From positions 189,768 to 253,767 of the forward strand of contig CAWDLK010000008.1 in NCBI GenBank assembly GCA_963803165.1: a stretch of DNA of 64,000 nt, in the 5' to 3' direction. Numbering within the stretch: the stretch's first letter is position 1; each line of letters starts with the position of its first letter. Of this stretch, positions 33,801 to 41,924 are shown piece after piece. Position numbers and translations under genes: made by a program. Source of the stretch: Changshengia sp963803165 (GTDB lineage Bacteria > Chloroflexota > Dormibacteria > Aeolococcales > Aeolococcaceae). The notes beneath the pieces are model-generated. The model was given only the letters and a program-made list of their open reading frames with translations, was not told the DNA's origin and ran no database searches.

Positions 33801-34424
33801 GGTGTCTACGTCCAGATCGGGGGGGCGATCCGTGATCTCCGGGCCTTCATCCCCCGGCGCAGCACCACCGGCCAGCGGATGGCCTTCCTGACCCTCGAGG
33901 ACCTCTCCGGCACCTGCGAGGTGGTGGTCTTCGCCCGCATCTTCGAGGAGTGCGCGGAGCTGCTCCGCCCCGACCAGGTGATCGTGGTCCGCGGCCGCGT
34001 CCAGGCCGGCCGCAACGGGCGCGCTCCCTCGGTGGCGGCCGCCGGCGCGGCGGCCAGCGAGGAGGAGGAGCACGCCGACACCGACTCGGTGAGCGTCATC
34101 GCCGAGGCCGTCTATGGTCTGGACGACGTGCGGCTCGCCGCCTGGCGGCGCAACAGCAGGGTCCGGTTGCGGCTGGCGGCGGGCCAGGAGGCGCTCCTGC
34201 CCGCGCTCCGGAGCATCCTCGGGCGCCATCGCGGGGAGACCCCGGTCGTGGTCCAGGTCCAGGGCCAGCGATCGGTGGATGAGATCGTCCTCGGCGAGGA
34301 GTGGCGGGTCGAGCCCGGTCCGGCCCTGGAGCGGGCGGTGGAGTCGCTGCTCGGCGACGCCGCCTACCGGGTGGAGGTCGAGCGCCAGCGCGCTCCCGAG
34401 CGGGAGGCGAACCGGCGCCGCTGA
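30810..34424 (+). CDS. dnaE: DNA polymerase III subunit alpha
   Basis: The replicative polymerase catalytic subunit, about 1204 residues. The N-terminal PHP domain opens with FVHLHTHSEFSLLDGAARIP. The catalytic block is EMPDIDIDFDDRRRD near residue 408, with VGPGRGSAAGSLVAYVL upstream and RPGPLEGGVVELYI downstream. Helix-hairpin-helix and OB-fold modules lie at about residues 850-1060 (DLSGTCEVVVFARIFEEC). It is the short DnaE form, without a PolC exonuclease. I chose the ATG at 30810; in-frame GTG codons slightly upstream are possible. The convergent yggT gene stops 28 bases downstream. Confidence 0.96.
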   Translation: MMEAEARAAEAAEPFVHLHTHSEFSLLDGAARIPELVARAKAMGQPAVAVTDHGVLYGAVELYTAATAAGVRPILGCEVYMAPRSHRDKEGRADRDPHHLVLLVRDATGYSNLVSLSTTAHLEGYYYKPRIDKALLADHSQGLICLSGCIGGELPQAILAGDLDAAERVARQHLEIFGADNYFLELQDHGMAEEAAVREGLLEIARRTGLPLICTNNSHYIEPADAEAHDILLCLQTGARRDDEKRFRFQGPHFYLASGEEMRRRFLAYGEAAANTLAVAARCDWKLELGQPHLPAYSPIPEGLDADSYLAELCRSGLVERFGPDPSREARERLAMELDVIRQTGFAAYLLIVWDLTRAARCDGVVVGPGRGSAAGSLVAYVLRITNVDPLRYGLIFERFLNLERREMPDIDIDFDDRRRDRVLQYVTGKYGQDRVAQIITFGTMAARAAIRDVGRVLDVPLPDVDRLAKLVPASVGITLDRAMAEARDLREVYDNEPWARNVIDIARRLEGICRNASTHAAGVVIGAEPLASIVPLTRATSGNEGVVTQFDMKGVSRIGLLKIDFLGLSNLTVIQETVENVEKVRGVRIDIDAIPLDDPTTYELLGRADTHGVFQLEATLGKRILIDMQPRSLGDLAAANALIRPGPLEGGVVELYIKRRRGEEQITYMRPEMEPILAETFGTMIYQDQVMQIASAVAGYTLGEADVLRSAMGKKDQEKMAHQRAKFLAGAAGRGVEAGTAAALFDLIAHFAGYGFGKAHAYCYGLIGYQTAYLKANHPLEFMAALLNSRAGDFDKLKQTILDAHARGLVVMLPDVNRGGAGFAVGDPARGEILYGLAHIKGAGERVMEQLVEERGSGGPYTSLVDLCLRVGRDLNRRVLEALIRSGACDVLGERGMLLATLDRALDRAAQVRRERELGQGSLFGDSATDETSTALSPVDEFGAVAEVPPVPADERLRWEREYLGMYLSDHPLRRISDQLAERVDTGIGELGAHLDGVYVQIGGAIRDLRAFIPRRSTTGQRMAFLTLEDLSGTCEVVVFARIFEECAELLRPDQVIVVRGRVQAGRNGRAPSVAAAGAAASEEEEHADTDSVSVIAEAVYGLDDVRLAAWRRNSRVRLRLAAGQEALLPALRSILGRHRGETPVVVQVQGQRSVDEIVLGEEWRVEPGPALERAVESLLGDAAYRVEVERQRAPEREANRRR

Positions 34425-34451
34425 GCGCGGTGCGCCGGCGCCGGCCTCAGC

Positions 34452-35027
34452 TCAGAGGGTGGTGACCAGCCAGTCGAGGACGAGCTTGGCCGCGAAGAAC
34501 ACCACCAGGTAGACGATGAACGCGACCAGCGCCTCGACGTCGATCCCGGAGCTGCGCGCCACCAGCCCGTCGAAGGGGCGGACGAAGGGCTGAGCCATGG
34601 CCCGGATGCCGCGGGTCAGCGGATGCCAGGGATCGGCGTGGAAGAGCGAGAGCAGGAAGCGGAGCAGCACCAGCACCGCGACGATGACGATGAGGGTGAG
34701 CACCAGCTGCTCGAGTGCCGCCACCAGGATGGCCGCCACCGACGCGCCGGCGAGGCCCACGTTGTAGCCGAGCGAGAAGCAGATGTTGGCCCCCACCTGG
34801 AGGACGATCAGGGCGAGCACCGGCGAGATGTCGAGCATCCCCCCGAAGGTCGGCAGCATGCCGCGGAACGGGGCCAGGATCGGGTCGGCGATGACCCGGA
34901 TCAGCCGCACCAGCGGGTGGTACGGATTGAGCCCCGGGATCCAGGACAGCAGCACTCGGATGAAGACGATGACGAAGAGGATCTGCAGGGCGTAGCCGAT
35001 GCCGTCGAAGACGCCGGAGACGGTCAC
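34452..35027 (-). CDS. YggT-family membrane protein, two tandem domains
   Basis: A 191-residue integral membrane protein. Two YggT units occur in tandem: IRVLLSWIPGLNPYHPLVRL with IADPILAPFRGMLPTFGGML, then LRFLLSLFHADPWHPLTRGI with MAQPFVRPFDGLVARSSGID. YggT proteins are linked to cell division, osmotic tolerance and septum organisation, without known biochemistry. It follows lgt on the same strand, 64 bases apart. Confidence 0.87.
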   Translation of the reverse strand: MTVSGVFDGIGYALQILFVIVFIRVLLSWIPGLNPYHPLVRLIRVIADPILAPFRGMLPTFGGMLDISPVLALIVLQVGANICFSLGYNVGLAGASVAAILVAALEQLVLTLIVIVAVLVLLRFLLSLFHADPWHPLTRGIRAMAQPFVRPFDGLVARSSGIDVEALVAFIVYLVVFFAAKLVLDWLVTTL

Positions 35028-35091
35028 GCGCCCGAGTATAGGCAGCGACCCAACTGCCCAGGCGATCCGAGCGGCGGGCCGGGGGCCGGTC

Positions 35092-36042
35092 TCAGGATGC
35101 TCCGGCCTGGTCGCCGCCCGGCTCGGCGCTGGTCTCCAGCCCGGCCGCCACCTCGGCCTGCGCCTCCACCTCGGAGGGCGCTCCCGCTCCTGCGCTCGCC
35201 CGCTCCCCGACCGCCGCCGCCGCGGCCAGGTCGGGAGACCGTCCGCCGCGCCCCTGGGTCCGCTGCCAGACGAGCACCGCGATCGGCACCACCACCACCA
35301 GGGTCGCGATCGCGGTCAGCTGCAGCTCCTTGAGCCCCAGCCAGATCACCGGCTCGCTCTCGCGCAGGAAGCCGAGCAGCAGCTGGCTCACCGAGTAGAG
35401 CGCGACGTAGCTGATGATGACCACCCCGGGGCGCACGGCACGGCGGCGCAGCCCGAGCAGGATGAGCAGGATCACCAGCGTGCCCAGCGCCTCGTAGGCG
35501 CCGGCGGGCTGGTAGGCGACCCCCAGCTTGAATCCCGGCTGGAGCACCGCGTTGGCGTTGGTGTAGGCGGTCGCCCAGGGGAGGTTGCTCGGTCCGCCGA
35601 GGATGTCCCCGTTGATGATGTTGCCGATGCGCCCGATCGGCTGGCCCACCACCGCGAAGAAGGCTCCCGCGTCGAAGAGCACCCAGATCGGCAGGTGCCG
35701 CCTCCAGCCCAGCACTCCCAGCGTGGCGATGCCCGCGACGATCGCCCCGTAGAAGGCCATGCCGCCGTTCCACACCGCGATGTAGTCGACGGCGCTGTGC
35801 ATCAGGTCGAGGTTCTGGACGTCGTAGTAGAGGCGCCCCCCGATGAGGCCGAAGAGGATGGTCCACCCGGCCAGGACCTCCAGGTTGCTCTCGCTCACCC
35901 CACGCCGGAGGACGTGCGGGCGCGCTCCCAGGTAGTAGGCGACCACGAAGGCCACCACGTAGCAGATCCCGTACCAGTGCACGCCCAGGGAGCCGAGCCG
36001 GAAGGCGATCGGGTCGATGCCGATGCTGATGGTCGCGAGCAT
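35092..36042 (-). CDS. lgt: Prolipoprotein diacylglyceryl transferase
   Basis: Adds diacylglycerol to lipobox cysteines of prolipoproteins. About 316 residues with seven predicted helices. The signature GRIGNIINGDILGGPSNLPW matches the Lgt 'GRxGNFxNxE' active-site block. LGSLGVHWYGICYVVAFVVA, WTILFGLIGGRLYYDV and AFYGAIVAG are also typical. A long charged, Ala-rich C-terminal tail (RSPDLAAAAAVGERASAGAG onward) is unusual but common in high-GC bacteria. Start at the ATG two bases after the RsmC-like stop, so coupled. The window's lipoproteins (30152, 46441) are its likely clients. Confidence 0.94.
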   Translation of the reverse strand: MLATISIGIDPIAFRLGSLGVHWYGICYVVAFVVAYYLGARPHVLRRGVSESNLEVLAGWTILFGLIGGRLYYDVQNLDLMHSAVDYIAVWNGGMAFYGAIVAGIATLGVLGWRRHLPIWVLFDAGAFFAVVGQPIGRIGNIINGDILGGPSNLPWATAYTNANAVLQPGFKLGVAYQPAGAYEALGTLVILLILLGLRRRAVRPGVVIISYVALYSVSQLLLGFLRESEPVIWLGLKELQLTAIATLVVVVPIAVLVWQRTQGRGGRSPDLAAAAAVGERASAGAGAPSEVEAQAEVAAGLETSAEPGGDQAGAS

Positions 36043-36044
36043 GG

Positions 36045-36677
36045 TCAGCCATGATGCGACGTCCGCCCGGGGTGCCGCACTGAGAGGAGGCGATAGCCCC
36101 GTTTGGAGCCCATCCGGGCGACGGCGTAGCCCCCGCTGCCGAGACGCACCATGAGCGAGTTGGCGCCGAGGTGGCGCTGGACGACCAGGTAGGCGCAGCC
36201 CTCCGGATCGAGACGGGCAAGCCACGTGAAGAGGAGCTCGAGGAGCGGTCCCCGCCCCACCCGGATCGGCGGGTTGCTGTAGATGGCCGCGAAGCGCAGA
36301 TTCGGGTCGACCTCGCCGGGCTGGAGGACCTCGACGTTGGCCGTGCCGTTGGCGGTCGCATTGGCGCGGGCCAGCTCCAGCGCCCGCCGGTTGACGTCCA
36401 CGGCGATCACCCGGGCCCGAGGCGCGCGGCGGGCGAGCGCGATGGCGATCACCCCGTGGCCGCAGCCGAGGTCGAGGAGGGTGGCGCCGTCGGGCGGCTC
36501 CGGGATGCCCTGGAGCAGCACGGCGGTCCCCGGGTCGAGCCCGGCCAGGCTGAAGACGCCACGGTCCGTTCGCAGCTCGATGGCCTGGTCGGGGAGCCGG
36601 ACGGTCACCGTCCGCGGCTGGGTCGCGACCGCGGGCTCAGGGCTGAAGTAGTGCTCGGGCGGGGGGCCCTCCGCCAT
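36045..36677 (-). CDS. RsmC-like class I SAM methyltransferase
   Basis: About 210 residues, resembling the C-terminal half of 16S rRNA guanine-N2 methyltransferases RsmC/RlmG. Key pieces: EHYFSPEPAVATQPRTVTV, TDRGVFSLAGLDPGTAVLLQ, LLDLGCGHGVIAIALARRAP (SAM motif I), and AIYSNPPIRVGRG (catalytic NPP[FY/I]). It likely methylates rRNA. It sits between the ParA-like gene (11-base gap) and lgt (2-base gap) in one unit. Confidence 0.85.
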   Translation of the reverse strand: MAEGPPPEHYFSPEPAVATQPRTVTVRLPDQAIELRTDRGVFSLAGLDPGTAVLLQGIPEPPDGATLLDLGCGHGVIAIALARRAPRARVIAVDVNRRALELARANATANGTANVEVLQPGEVDPNLRFAAIYSNPPIRVGRGPLLELLFTWLARLDPEGCAYLVVQRHLGANSLMVRLGSGGYAVARMGSKRGYRLLSVRHPGRTSHHG

Positions 36678-36688
36678 CGCTCCCCGCC

Positions 36689-38683
36689 CTAGGGGTGGCG
36701 GGAGGGGAGGGCGAAGCTCCGGGCCACGGCGGCGACCGCGTTCAGGTAGGCGGTCCGGGTCTCGTGGCGCAGGTCGTCGACGTCGACCTCCAGGCCCTCC
36801 GCGAGGTGGGGGTCCCAGGGGACCTTGACCACCGCCCGGCAGCGCTTGGCGAAGTGGTCGGCGACCTGCCGCAGCTCGCGGCTGCCGCTGCTCCGAACCT
36901 GATTGATCACCACCACGGCGTCCGACACCATGTCGCGGTAGCCGTGCTCGTCGAGCCAGTCCAGGGTCAGGCTGGAGGCGCGGGAGGCGTCGATCCCCGG
37001 TGCGGCGCAGACCACGATCTGGTCGGTCATCCGGAGCAGCCCCTGGGTCGCCGAGTCCAGGATGCCCGTGCCCGTGTCCATCAGGATCAGGTTGTAGTGG
37101 TGCTCCAGCACGTGCAGCACCTGCCGGTACTCGGCCTCGCCGAGGGCGACGCTGATGGTGGGGTCGTCGTCCGAGGCGAGCACCTCGAGGCGGGTCGCCG
37201 ACTGGCTCGTGAAGCTGCGCATGTCGCTGTAGCGATGGATCCGTTCGGAGGCGCGCAGCAGCTGGGTGACGGTGGCGTCCGTCTCGCGGCGGACCCGGTA
37301 GGCGAGCGACCCGGCATCCGGGTTGGCGTCGAGCGCGACCACCTTGTCCCGTCGGTGGGCGGCGAAGGTGTGCCCGAGCATCAGCGTGGTGGTGGTCTTG
37401 CCGATGCCCCCCTTGCGGGAGACGATGGCCACCTTCCGGCAGGTGGCGATCGGGGTGATGGCGGTGGCCACCAGCTCGCGCTCACGGCGCTCGGCCCTGC
37501 TCGGCCCGGGTGCGATGGCCCCGAACGAGATCGAGCGGACCGCGCGGCGCAGCCCCCGCGTCGCGGGACGGACCTTCTCCGGTCCCATCACCCGTTCGGG
37601 GGCGAAGTCCTGCGCCGTCCGCGGTGGTGCCGGAGCGGGCCGAGCCGGGCCCTCCTCCCCCGGCTCGGGGGCCAGGGCCGCGAGCCGACCCACGGTGCGG
37701 TGGGAGAGGGGCCGCTGCGGAGACGCCAGCGCGGGGTCGGGGAGCGGCAGCCAGGGGGTGGAGATCCCCCCACCCGCGGGGAACTCGGCTCCCGGTCGTG
37801 CGGGCCGTTCGCCGGGGGCGTGTCGGGGGTCGGCGGCCGAGCCGCCGTTCGCCGTCTGGCCGCCGGGGGTCGGCGACATCGGGCGGGAGAGCCCATTGCC
37901 GAGGCCGCGCTGCGGTGGGGGATGCGGGGGGGCGGCCGGCTGCTGCCCCGCCGGGGGCGCGGCGCCCGGCGCCGCGGGGGCCGGGTACTGCCGCGGGGTC
38001 GCCCCGTTGGTCCACGGCACGGGCCGGGCGGGGGCTCCGTCGGCCGGTGGGGAGGAGGGGGCGAGGCTGCGGCCGGGCGGCGGCAGGGGCCGCGCCGCGG
38101 CACCGTTGGCGGTCGACGGGGCGGCACCGACGCCGTTCCCCGGAGGTGGGAGGGGTCGAGCTGGAGCGGCGTTGGGATGCTGGACGAAGTAGGTGGGGGC
38201 GCCGCCCGGAGGCGGGAGCGGCCGCGCCGGGGCGCCGTCAGGAGGCGGGGAGGGACGGGTGGGGATGCCGCCGGGTCGCGGCAGGGGAGGGGCGGGCGCG
38301 CCGTCGGGGCGCTCGGCGTCGTCACGGGGCAGGAGGGCCCGGCCGGGCACCCCGTTGGCGTGGGGGAGGAGATAGGAGGGGGCCCCCGACTGGGGTGTGA
38401 AGGCGCGCGCCGGAGAGCCGGCGGAGGGTGGCCCGAGCGGCGAGCGGAAGGGGCGCCCGTCGGTCGCGGGGCTCAGCTGCCGGGCCGCAGGAGCGGGCGG
38501 CGTGAAGCGGGGCATGGCAGCACTTGCCGGCGGAGCGGCGGGCATCCCCAGACCGTTGCCCCGCGGCAGCTCATAGGGCGCTGCCCCGGGCGGGGGCTGG
38601 CCCATGCGGCTGGCACGACCGACGATGTCGACCGCCGACGTCGGGAAGGCGGCGCCCTCTCGCCGGGGCTCCGCCCGGGCCAT
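36689..38683 (-). CDS. EspI-like ParA/MinD ATPase with long Pro-rich N-terminus
   Basis: About 664 residues. The first 400 are Pro/Ala/Gly-rich low-complexity with degenerate repeats such as GAPARPLPPPGGAPTYFVQH and NAAPARPLPPPGNG. The C-terminal ATPase has the deviant Walker A KGGIGKTTTTLMLGHTFAAH near residue 420, LDANPDAGSLAYRVRRETDA and DTGTGILDSATQGLL. The sequence around 'LDANPDAGSL..RVRRET' is close to EspI-type ATPases of ESX type VII secretion. No other type VII gene is in the window. A GGAGGAGG ribosome site precedes the ATG. First gene of a four-gene minus-strand run with rsmC-like, lgt and yggT. Confidence 0.8.
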   Translation of the reverse strand: MARAEPRREGAAFPTSAVDIVGRASRMGQPPPGAAPYELPRGNGLGMPAAPPASAAMPRFTPPAPAARQLSPATDGRPFRSPLGPPSAGSPARAFTPQSGAPSYLLPHANGVPGRALLPRDDAERPDGAPAPPLPRPGGIPTRPSPPPDGAPARPLPPPGGAPTYFVQHPNAAPARPLPPPGNGVGAAPSTANGAAARPLPPPGRSLAPSSPPADGAPARPVPWTNGATPRQYPAPAAPGAAPPAGQQPAAPPHPPPQRGLGNGLSRPMSPTPGGQTANGGSAADPRHAPGERPARPGAEFPAGGGISTPWLPLPDPALASPQRPLSHRTVGRLAALAPEPGEEGPARPAPAPPRTAQDFAPERVMGPEKVRPATRGLRRAVRSISFGAIAPGPSRAERRERELVATAITPIATCRKVAIVSRKGGIGKTTTTLMLGHTFAAHRRDKVVALDANPDAGSLAYRVRRETDATVTQLLRASERIHRYSDMRSFTSQSATRLEVLASDDDPTISVALGEAEYRQVLHVLEHHYNLILMDTGTGILDSATQGLLRMTDQIVVCAAPGIDASRASSLTLDWLDEHGYRDMVSDAVVVINQVRSSGSRELRQVADHFAKRCRAVVKVPWDPHLAEGLEVDVDDLRHETRTAYLNAVAAVARSFALPSRHP

Positions 38684-38919
38684 GAGGCCGCCCTCCTCCC
38701 CTGGCTTATCGCTCAACACCTCTCCCGCTGGAAAGTTCCGGTGGCTGCAACGTGGCCGAACAGCGTAAGGGATGCACCCCACCGTGCCAGCGCCCAGCCT
38801 ACGCCCTTCGGCCGCGAAATGGCACCCGGGCCGGCGCCGAGCGCCACAATCCCGGCCATGCGCAGATCTGCCGCAACGGCACCCGTCTCCGCCGGCCCGA
38901 CCTCACCACGGGGCGGGCG

Positions 38920-39435
38920 GTGAGCCGGCCGATCGTCGTCCTCGGCCTGATGGGCTGCGGGAAGACCACCGTCGGCGCCGCCCTGGCCGAACGGCTCGGT
39001 CGCTCGCTCTGGGACGGGGATGCACAGCTCCAGGAGCTGACGGGGATGACCGCCGCACGGTTGGGGACGGAGCGGGGGATCGACGTCCTCCACGGCCTCG
39101 AGTTCGAGGTCCTCTCACTGGGGCTCGCCCGCCGGCCGGCTCCGGTGGTCGCCGCGGCCGCCGCGGTGGTCCTCGACCCGCGGCTGCCCGGCGTGATCGG
39201 CGCGGCGTGGACGGTCTGGCTCCGGGTCGAGCTCACCCACCTCGTCACCCGCCTCCAGCACGACGATGGGCACCGGCCCCTCCTCACCGGTGATCTGCTG
39301 GCAACGCTCCGTGAGATGGCGCGGATTCGCGATCCCCTCTACGGCCAGGTGGCCGACCTCACCCTGGACGCGACCCGGTCCACCCCCGCAGTGCTGGTGG
39401 CGCGCATCCTCGCGGCCCTGCCCGGCGACGTCTGA
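38920..39435 (+). CDS. Shikimate-kinase-like P-loop kinase with altered substrate motifs
   Basis: A 171-residue P-loop kinase. VVLGLMGCGKTTVGAALAER (Walker A at 9-17), the DGD of LWDGDAQLQE, and the tail RPLLTGDLLATLREMARIRD then PLYGQVADLTLDA match AroK. However, the AroK glycine triplet (GGG) is replaced by Ala residues in PVVAAAAAVVLDP, and the shikimate-binding FRxxE is LHGLE. So it may phosphorylate another small molecule or be weakly active. The GTG start at 38920 is in front of the P-loop strand. aroB/aroC neighbours are absent. Confidence 0.68.
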   Translation: MSRPIVVLGLMGCGKTTVGAALAERLGRSLWDGDAQLQELTGMTAARLGTERGIDVLHGLEFEVLSLGLARRPAPVVAAAAAVVLDPRLPGVIGAAWTVWLRVELTHLVTRLQHDDGHRPLLTGDLLATLREMARIRDPLYGQVADLTLDATRSTPAVLVARILAALPGDV

Positions 39436-39863
39436 CCGTCGCCTCGAAACCCCCTCCCCGCGATCCTTCTCCGACGCTTAACCCTGCCGCCGCCAATGGT
39501 TCACCGCCGATCCGACATCGTGTGGGCGAGCCGCCGCGCGCCGCGGCCCCTCCCCGAGCTCGATACCCATCCTCCGTGCGTGCCCGGGCCGGCTTTCGGC
39601 CCGGGCTTTCGCGCGCCTTGGGGCCGGCGCCATCCCACGGCGTCGCTCCGGCCCGGGCGGGGAGGGTCAGCACGTGCGGGGCTGTGACGGCTCGGTGACG
39701 CCACCGTGAGCCCCGCCGGCGGGAGCCGCGAATACGCTGTGCGCGGGCTCCGGGGCGAGCCCTTCAGCTCATGAGGCGTGTCCGGTTGCAGGCGTCCCGG
39801 CTCCATCGACCCTCGCCACCTCTCGGAGTGCGGCGGCTCGCCGGCGCGTTGGAGGTGAGGCTG
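39436..39863. other. Long intergenic stretch before the GT87 gene
   Basis: About 428 bases with no supported gene. It holds a strong hairpin at 39582-39606 and a smaller one (GGGCTC at 39745-39750 against GAGCCC at 39757-39762). Three GTGA words lie between about 39687 and 39710. A -10-like TACGCT is near 39733. I see no riboswitch or RNA signature I can name. Confidence 0.4.
39582..39606. terminator. Strong hairpin downstream of the shikimate-kinase-like gene
   Basis: Perfect 10-bp stem GCCCGGGCCG / CGGCCCGGGC with loop GCTTT, followed by TTTCGCG. It lies 147 bases after the stop at 39435, so it may terminate that gene or act as a separate regulatory hairpin. Confidence 0.5.
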
Positions 39864-41048
39864 GTGAGCGCCCTCTCGCGCCGCCCTCTCGCGTTCGCGG
39901 CGGTCGCGGCCATGGCCGCGGTGTCGGTGGCATTCGGGCTGCACGGGCTCGCCGGTCCGCTGCGGACCGACTTCGTTGCGATGCTGACCGGCGCCCGCGT
40001 CCTGGGCCACGGGGGCTGCCTCTACTGCGTGGGGGCGCAGGCCCAGGCGCAGGCGGCTCTCCTCGGGGCTCCCCCCGGGGCGCTGGACCCCTTCCTGGAG
40101 ACGCCGGTGGTGGCCCTCGCCTATCGACCGCTCCTCGACCTGCCCCCGTCGGCCGGCTTCGCCGTCTTCCTGGTGCTCTCGGCCGCGTGCGTCGGCGTCG
40201 CCGGGGTCCTGATCTGGCGCCGCCTCGGGCTGGGCGCGCGCGGCGCGGCCGGCGCCGCCCTCCTGGCGCTGACCCTGGTCTCGCTCCCGGCCGCCTGGAA
40301 CTACCAGCTCGGACAGGTCGACGGCCTGCTGGTCCTCTTCGCGGCGGCGGGCGCGGTGATGCTCGCCTCCGGCCGGCGCTGGGGAGCGGGGCTGCTCCTC
40401 TCCCTCCTCCTGCTCAAGCCCCAGACCATCTGGCTGCTGCCGTTCGCCCTCCTGCTCATCGGTGAGTGGCGGGTGGTCGCGGGCATGGCGATCGGGGGGG
40501 CATGCCTCGGGGCGGCCTCGCTGGGACTCGTCGGCCCCGCCGGGATCGGCCAGTGGCTCAGCCTCCTCGGGGCGCGCGGGCCCGCCCTGGCCACCAGCGA
40601 CGGGCTGCCCGGCGCCATCGCCAGCCTCGCCGGCAACGGGGCCGGCTTCGCGGCGGCCGCGGTCCTCGGGGTCGCCGCCTGCGCGTGGGTGTGGAGCCGC
40701 CGGCGCTCACTCACCACCCGGCCGCTCGATGTCCTCGCTCTCGGCGTCGCCGTCTCCCTCCTCTTCGCTCCCCACGTCTACGGCTACGACCTGATCATGG
40801 TCGCGGTGCCGCTGGCGATCCTCGCCCGGCGGTCCCTCCCGGCCGCGCTCCTGGCGGCGCTCCTCCTCAACGCCACCTACCTCGTCGACACCTATTTCAT
40901 CTATGCGGGGCCGCACCTCGAGGCGCTCGCCCTCTGCGTGATCGTGGCCCTGCTCGCCGTCGAGGCGGGGGTCCGGGCGCCGGACGCTTCGCTGCGGGCG
41001 GGGCCGGCTCAGCTCTCGGTGCCCAGCTCGACGACCACCGGGGCGTGA
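39864..41048 (+). CDS. DUF2029/GT87-family polyprenyl-phosphate mannosyltransferase-like protein
   Basis: A polytopic membrane glycosyltransferase of about 394 residues. It has repeated hydrophobic helices and the GT87 landmarks: TDFVAMLTGARVLGHG (catalytic acidic loop), FLETPVVALAYRPL, NYQLGQVDGLLVLFAAAGA, LLLLKPQTIWLLPFALLLIG, and FAPHVYGYDLIMVAVPLAIL. It should add mannose or arabinose-type sugars from a lipid carrier on the outer face. The GTG at 39864 has an excellent GGAGGTGAG site; an ATG at 39771 adds non-conserved residues. The 3' end overlaps the convergent xth gene by 40 bases. Confidence 0.8.
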   Translation: MSALSRRPLAFAAVAAMAAVSVAFGLHGLAGPLRTDFVAMLTGARVLGHGGCLYCVGAQAQAQAALLGAPPGALDPFLETPVVALAYRPLLDLPPSAGFAVFLVLSAACVGVAGVLIWRRLGLGARGAAGAALLALTLVSLPAAWNYQLGQVDGLLVLFAAAGAVMLASGRRWGAGLLLSLLLLKPQTIWLLPFALLLIGEWRVVAGMAIGGACLGAASLGLVGPAGIGQWLSLLGARGPALATSDGLPGAIASLAGNGAGFAAAAVLGVAACAWVWSRRRSLTTRPLDVLALGVAVSLLFAPHVYGYDLIMVAVPLAILARRSLPAALLAALLLNATYLVDTYFIYAGPHLEALALCVIVALLAVEAGVRAPDASLRAGPAQLSVPSSTTTGA

Positions 41049-41791
41049 TCCGAGGGCGCCGTGCCCTTGCGCGCCTCCCGGTCGATGTAGGCGTCGCCCA
41101 CGCGCGCCGCCAGCACGCGGCTCAGCAGCACCAGGTCGATGCGCATCCCCATCCCCTTGTGGAACATGCCCGCCCGGTAGTCCCAGTAGGTGAAGGGTCG
41201 CCCCTTGAGGGCGCGGGCCCGCACGTCGACCAGCCCGAGGTCCAGCAGCGCTGCCACCGCCTGCCGCTCCGCCGCGCTCACGTGGGTGGACCCGGTGAAC
41301 TCCGCGGGGTCCCAGACGTCATCGTCAGACGGGGCGACGTTGAAGTCGCCGCTGACGGCGAGGGGGGCGTTCCCGGCGTCGGCCTCGCTGCCCAGGACGT
41401 CCCGGAGCGCGGAGAGCCAGGCGAGCTTGTAGCCGTAGTGGGGACTGTCGAGGCTGCGCCCGTTGGGGACGTAGACCGACCAGACGCGCACCCCCGCGCA
41501 GGTCGCGGAGACCGCGCGCGCCTCCACCTCGGGGTACCCGGGCTCCCCCGCGAACCCGGCGCTGACCGCGTCCAGCCCGACCCGCGAGAGGATGGCGACG
41601 CCGTTCCACCGGCCGTCGCCGTGGGTGGCGGCCGCGTAGCCCAGCTCGGCGACCTCGGCGCCCGGGAAGGCGGCGTCGGCCACCTTGGTCTCCTGCAGGC
41701 AGACGACGTCGGGGCGGGTGGCGGCGAGCCACTCCAGGAGTCGCGGCAGCCGCGCCATCACCGAGTTGACGTTCCAGGTCGCCAGTCGCAC
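41009..41791 (-). CDS. xth: Exodeoxyribonuclease III (AP endonuclease)
   Basis: A class II apurinic/apyrimidinic endonuclease of base excision repair. About 260 residues with TWNVNSVMARL, CLQETKV (metal Glu), SVYVPNGR (catalytic Tyr), VSGDFNVAP (Asp/Asn), GMRIDLVLLS and PSDHAPVVVEL (catalytic His). The stop lies within the 3' end of the convergent GT87 gene. Together with mutM, polA and uvrB it gives the window a rich repair content. Confidence 0.96.
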   Translation of the reverse strand: MRLATWNVNSVMARLPRLLEWLAATRPDVVCLQETKVADAAFPGAEVAELGYAAATHGDGRWNGVAILSRVGLDAVSAGFAGEPGYPEVEARAVSATCAGVRVWSVYVPNGRSLDSPHYGYKLAWLSALRDVLGSEADAGNAPLAVSGDFNVAPSDDDVWDPAEFTGSTHVSAAERQAVAALLDLGLVDVRARALKGRPFTYWDYRAGMFHKGMGMRIDLVLLSRVLAARVGDAYIDREARKGTAPSDHAPVVVELGTES

Positions 41792-41924
41792 GCGCCTGAG
41801 GATGGGGACTGCCGGGTCGTGGAGTCAAGGTGGCGGGACCGGCCTGGTCACCGGACCGTCGGGTTCCGCTGCGGCGGGGGGGGCCTCGTCATGCGTCGCC
41901 CCGGCGCTCTGCTACCGTGGCGCG

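Noticed and set aside
30732..34229. Minus-strand open frame of over 1000 codons opposite dnaE
   Set aside because: It is antisense to a clear DnaE with all motifs; long empty frames are expected opposite strong genes in GC-rich DNA, and the translation is low-complexity.
38710..38739. GGAACT followed by GTTGAG near the EspI-like gene as an ECF site
   Set aside because: The -10 lacks CGT; chance match.
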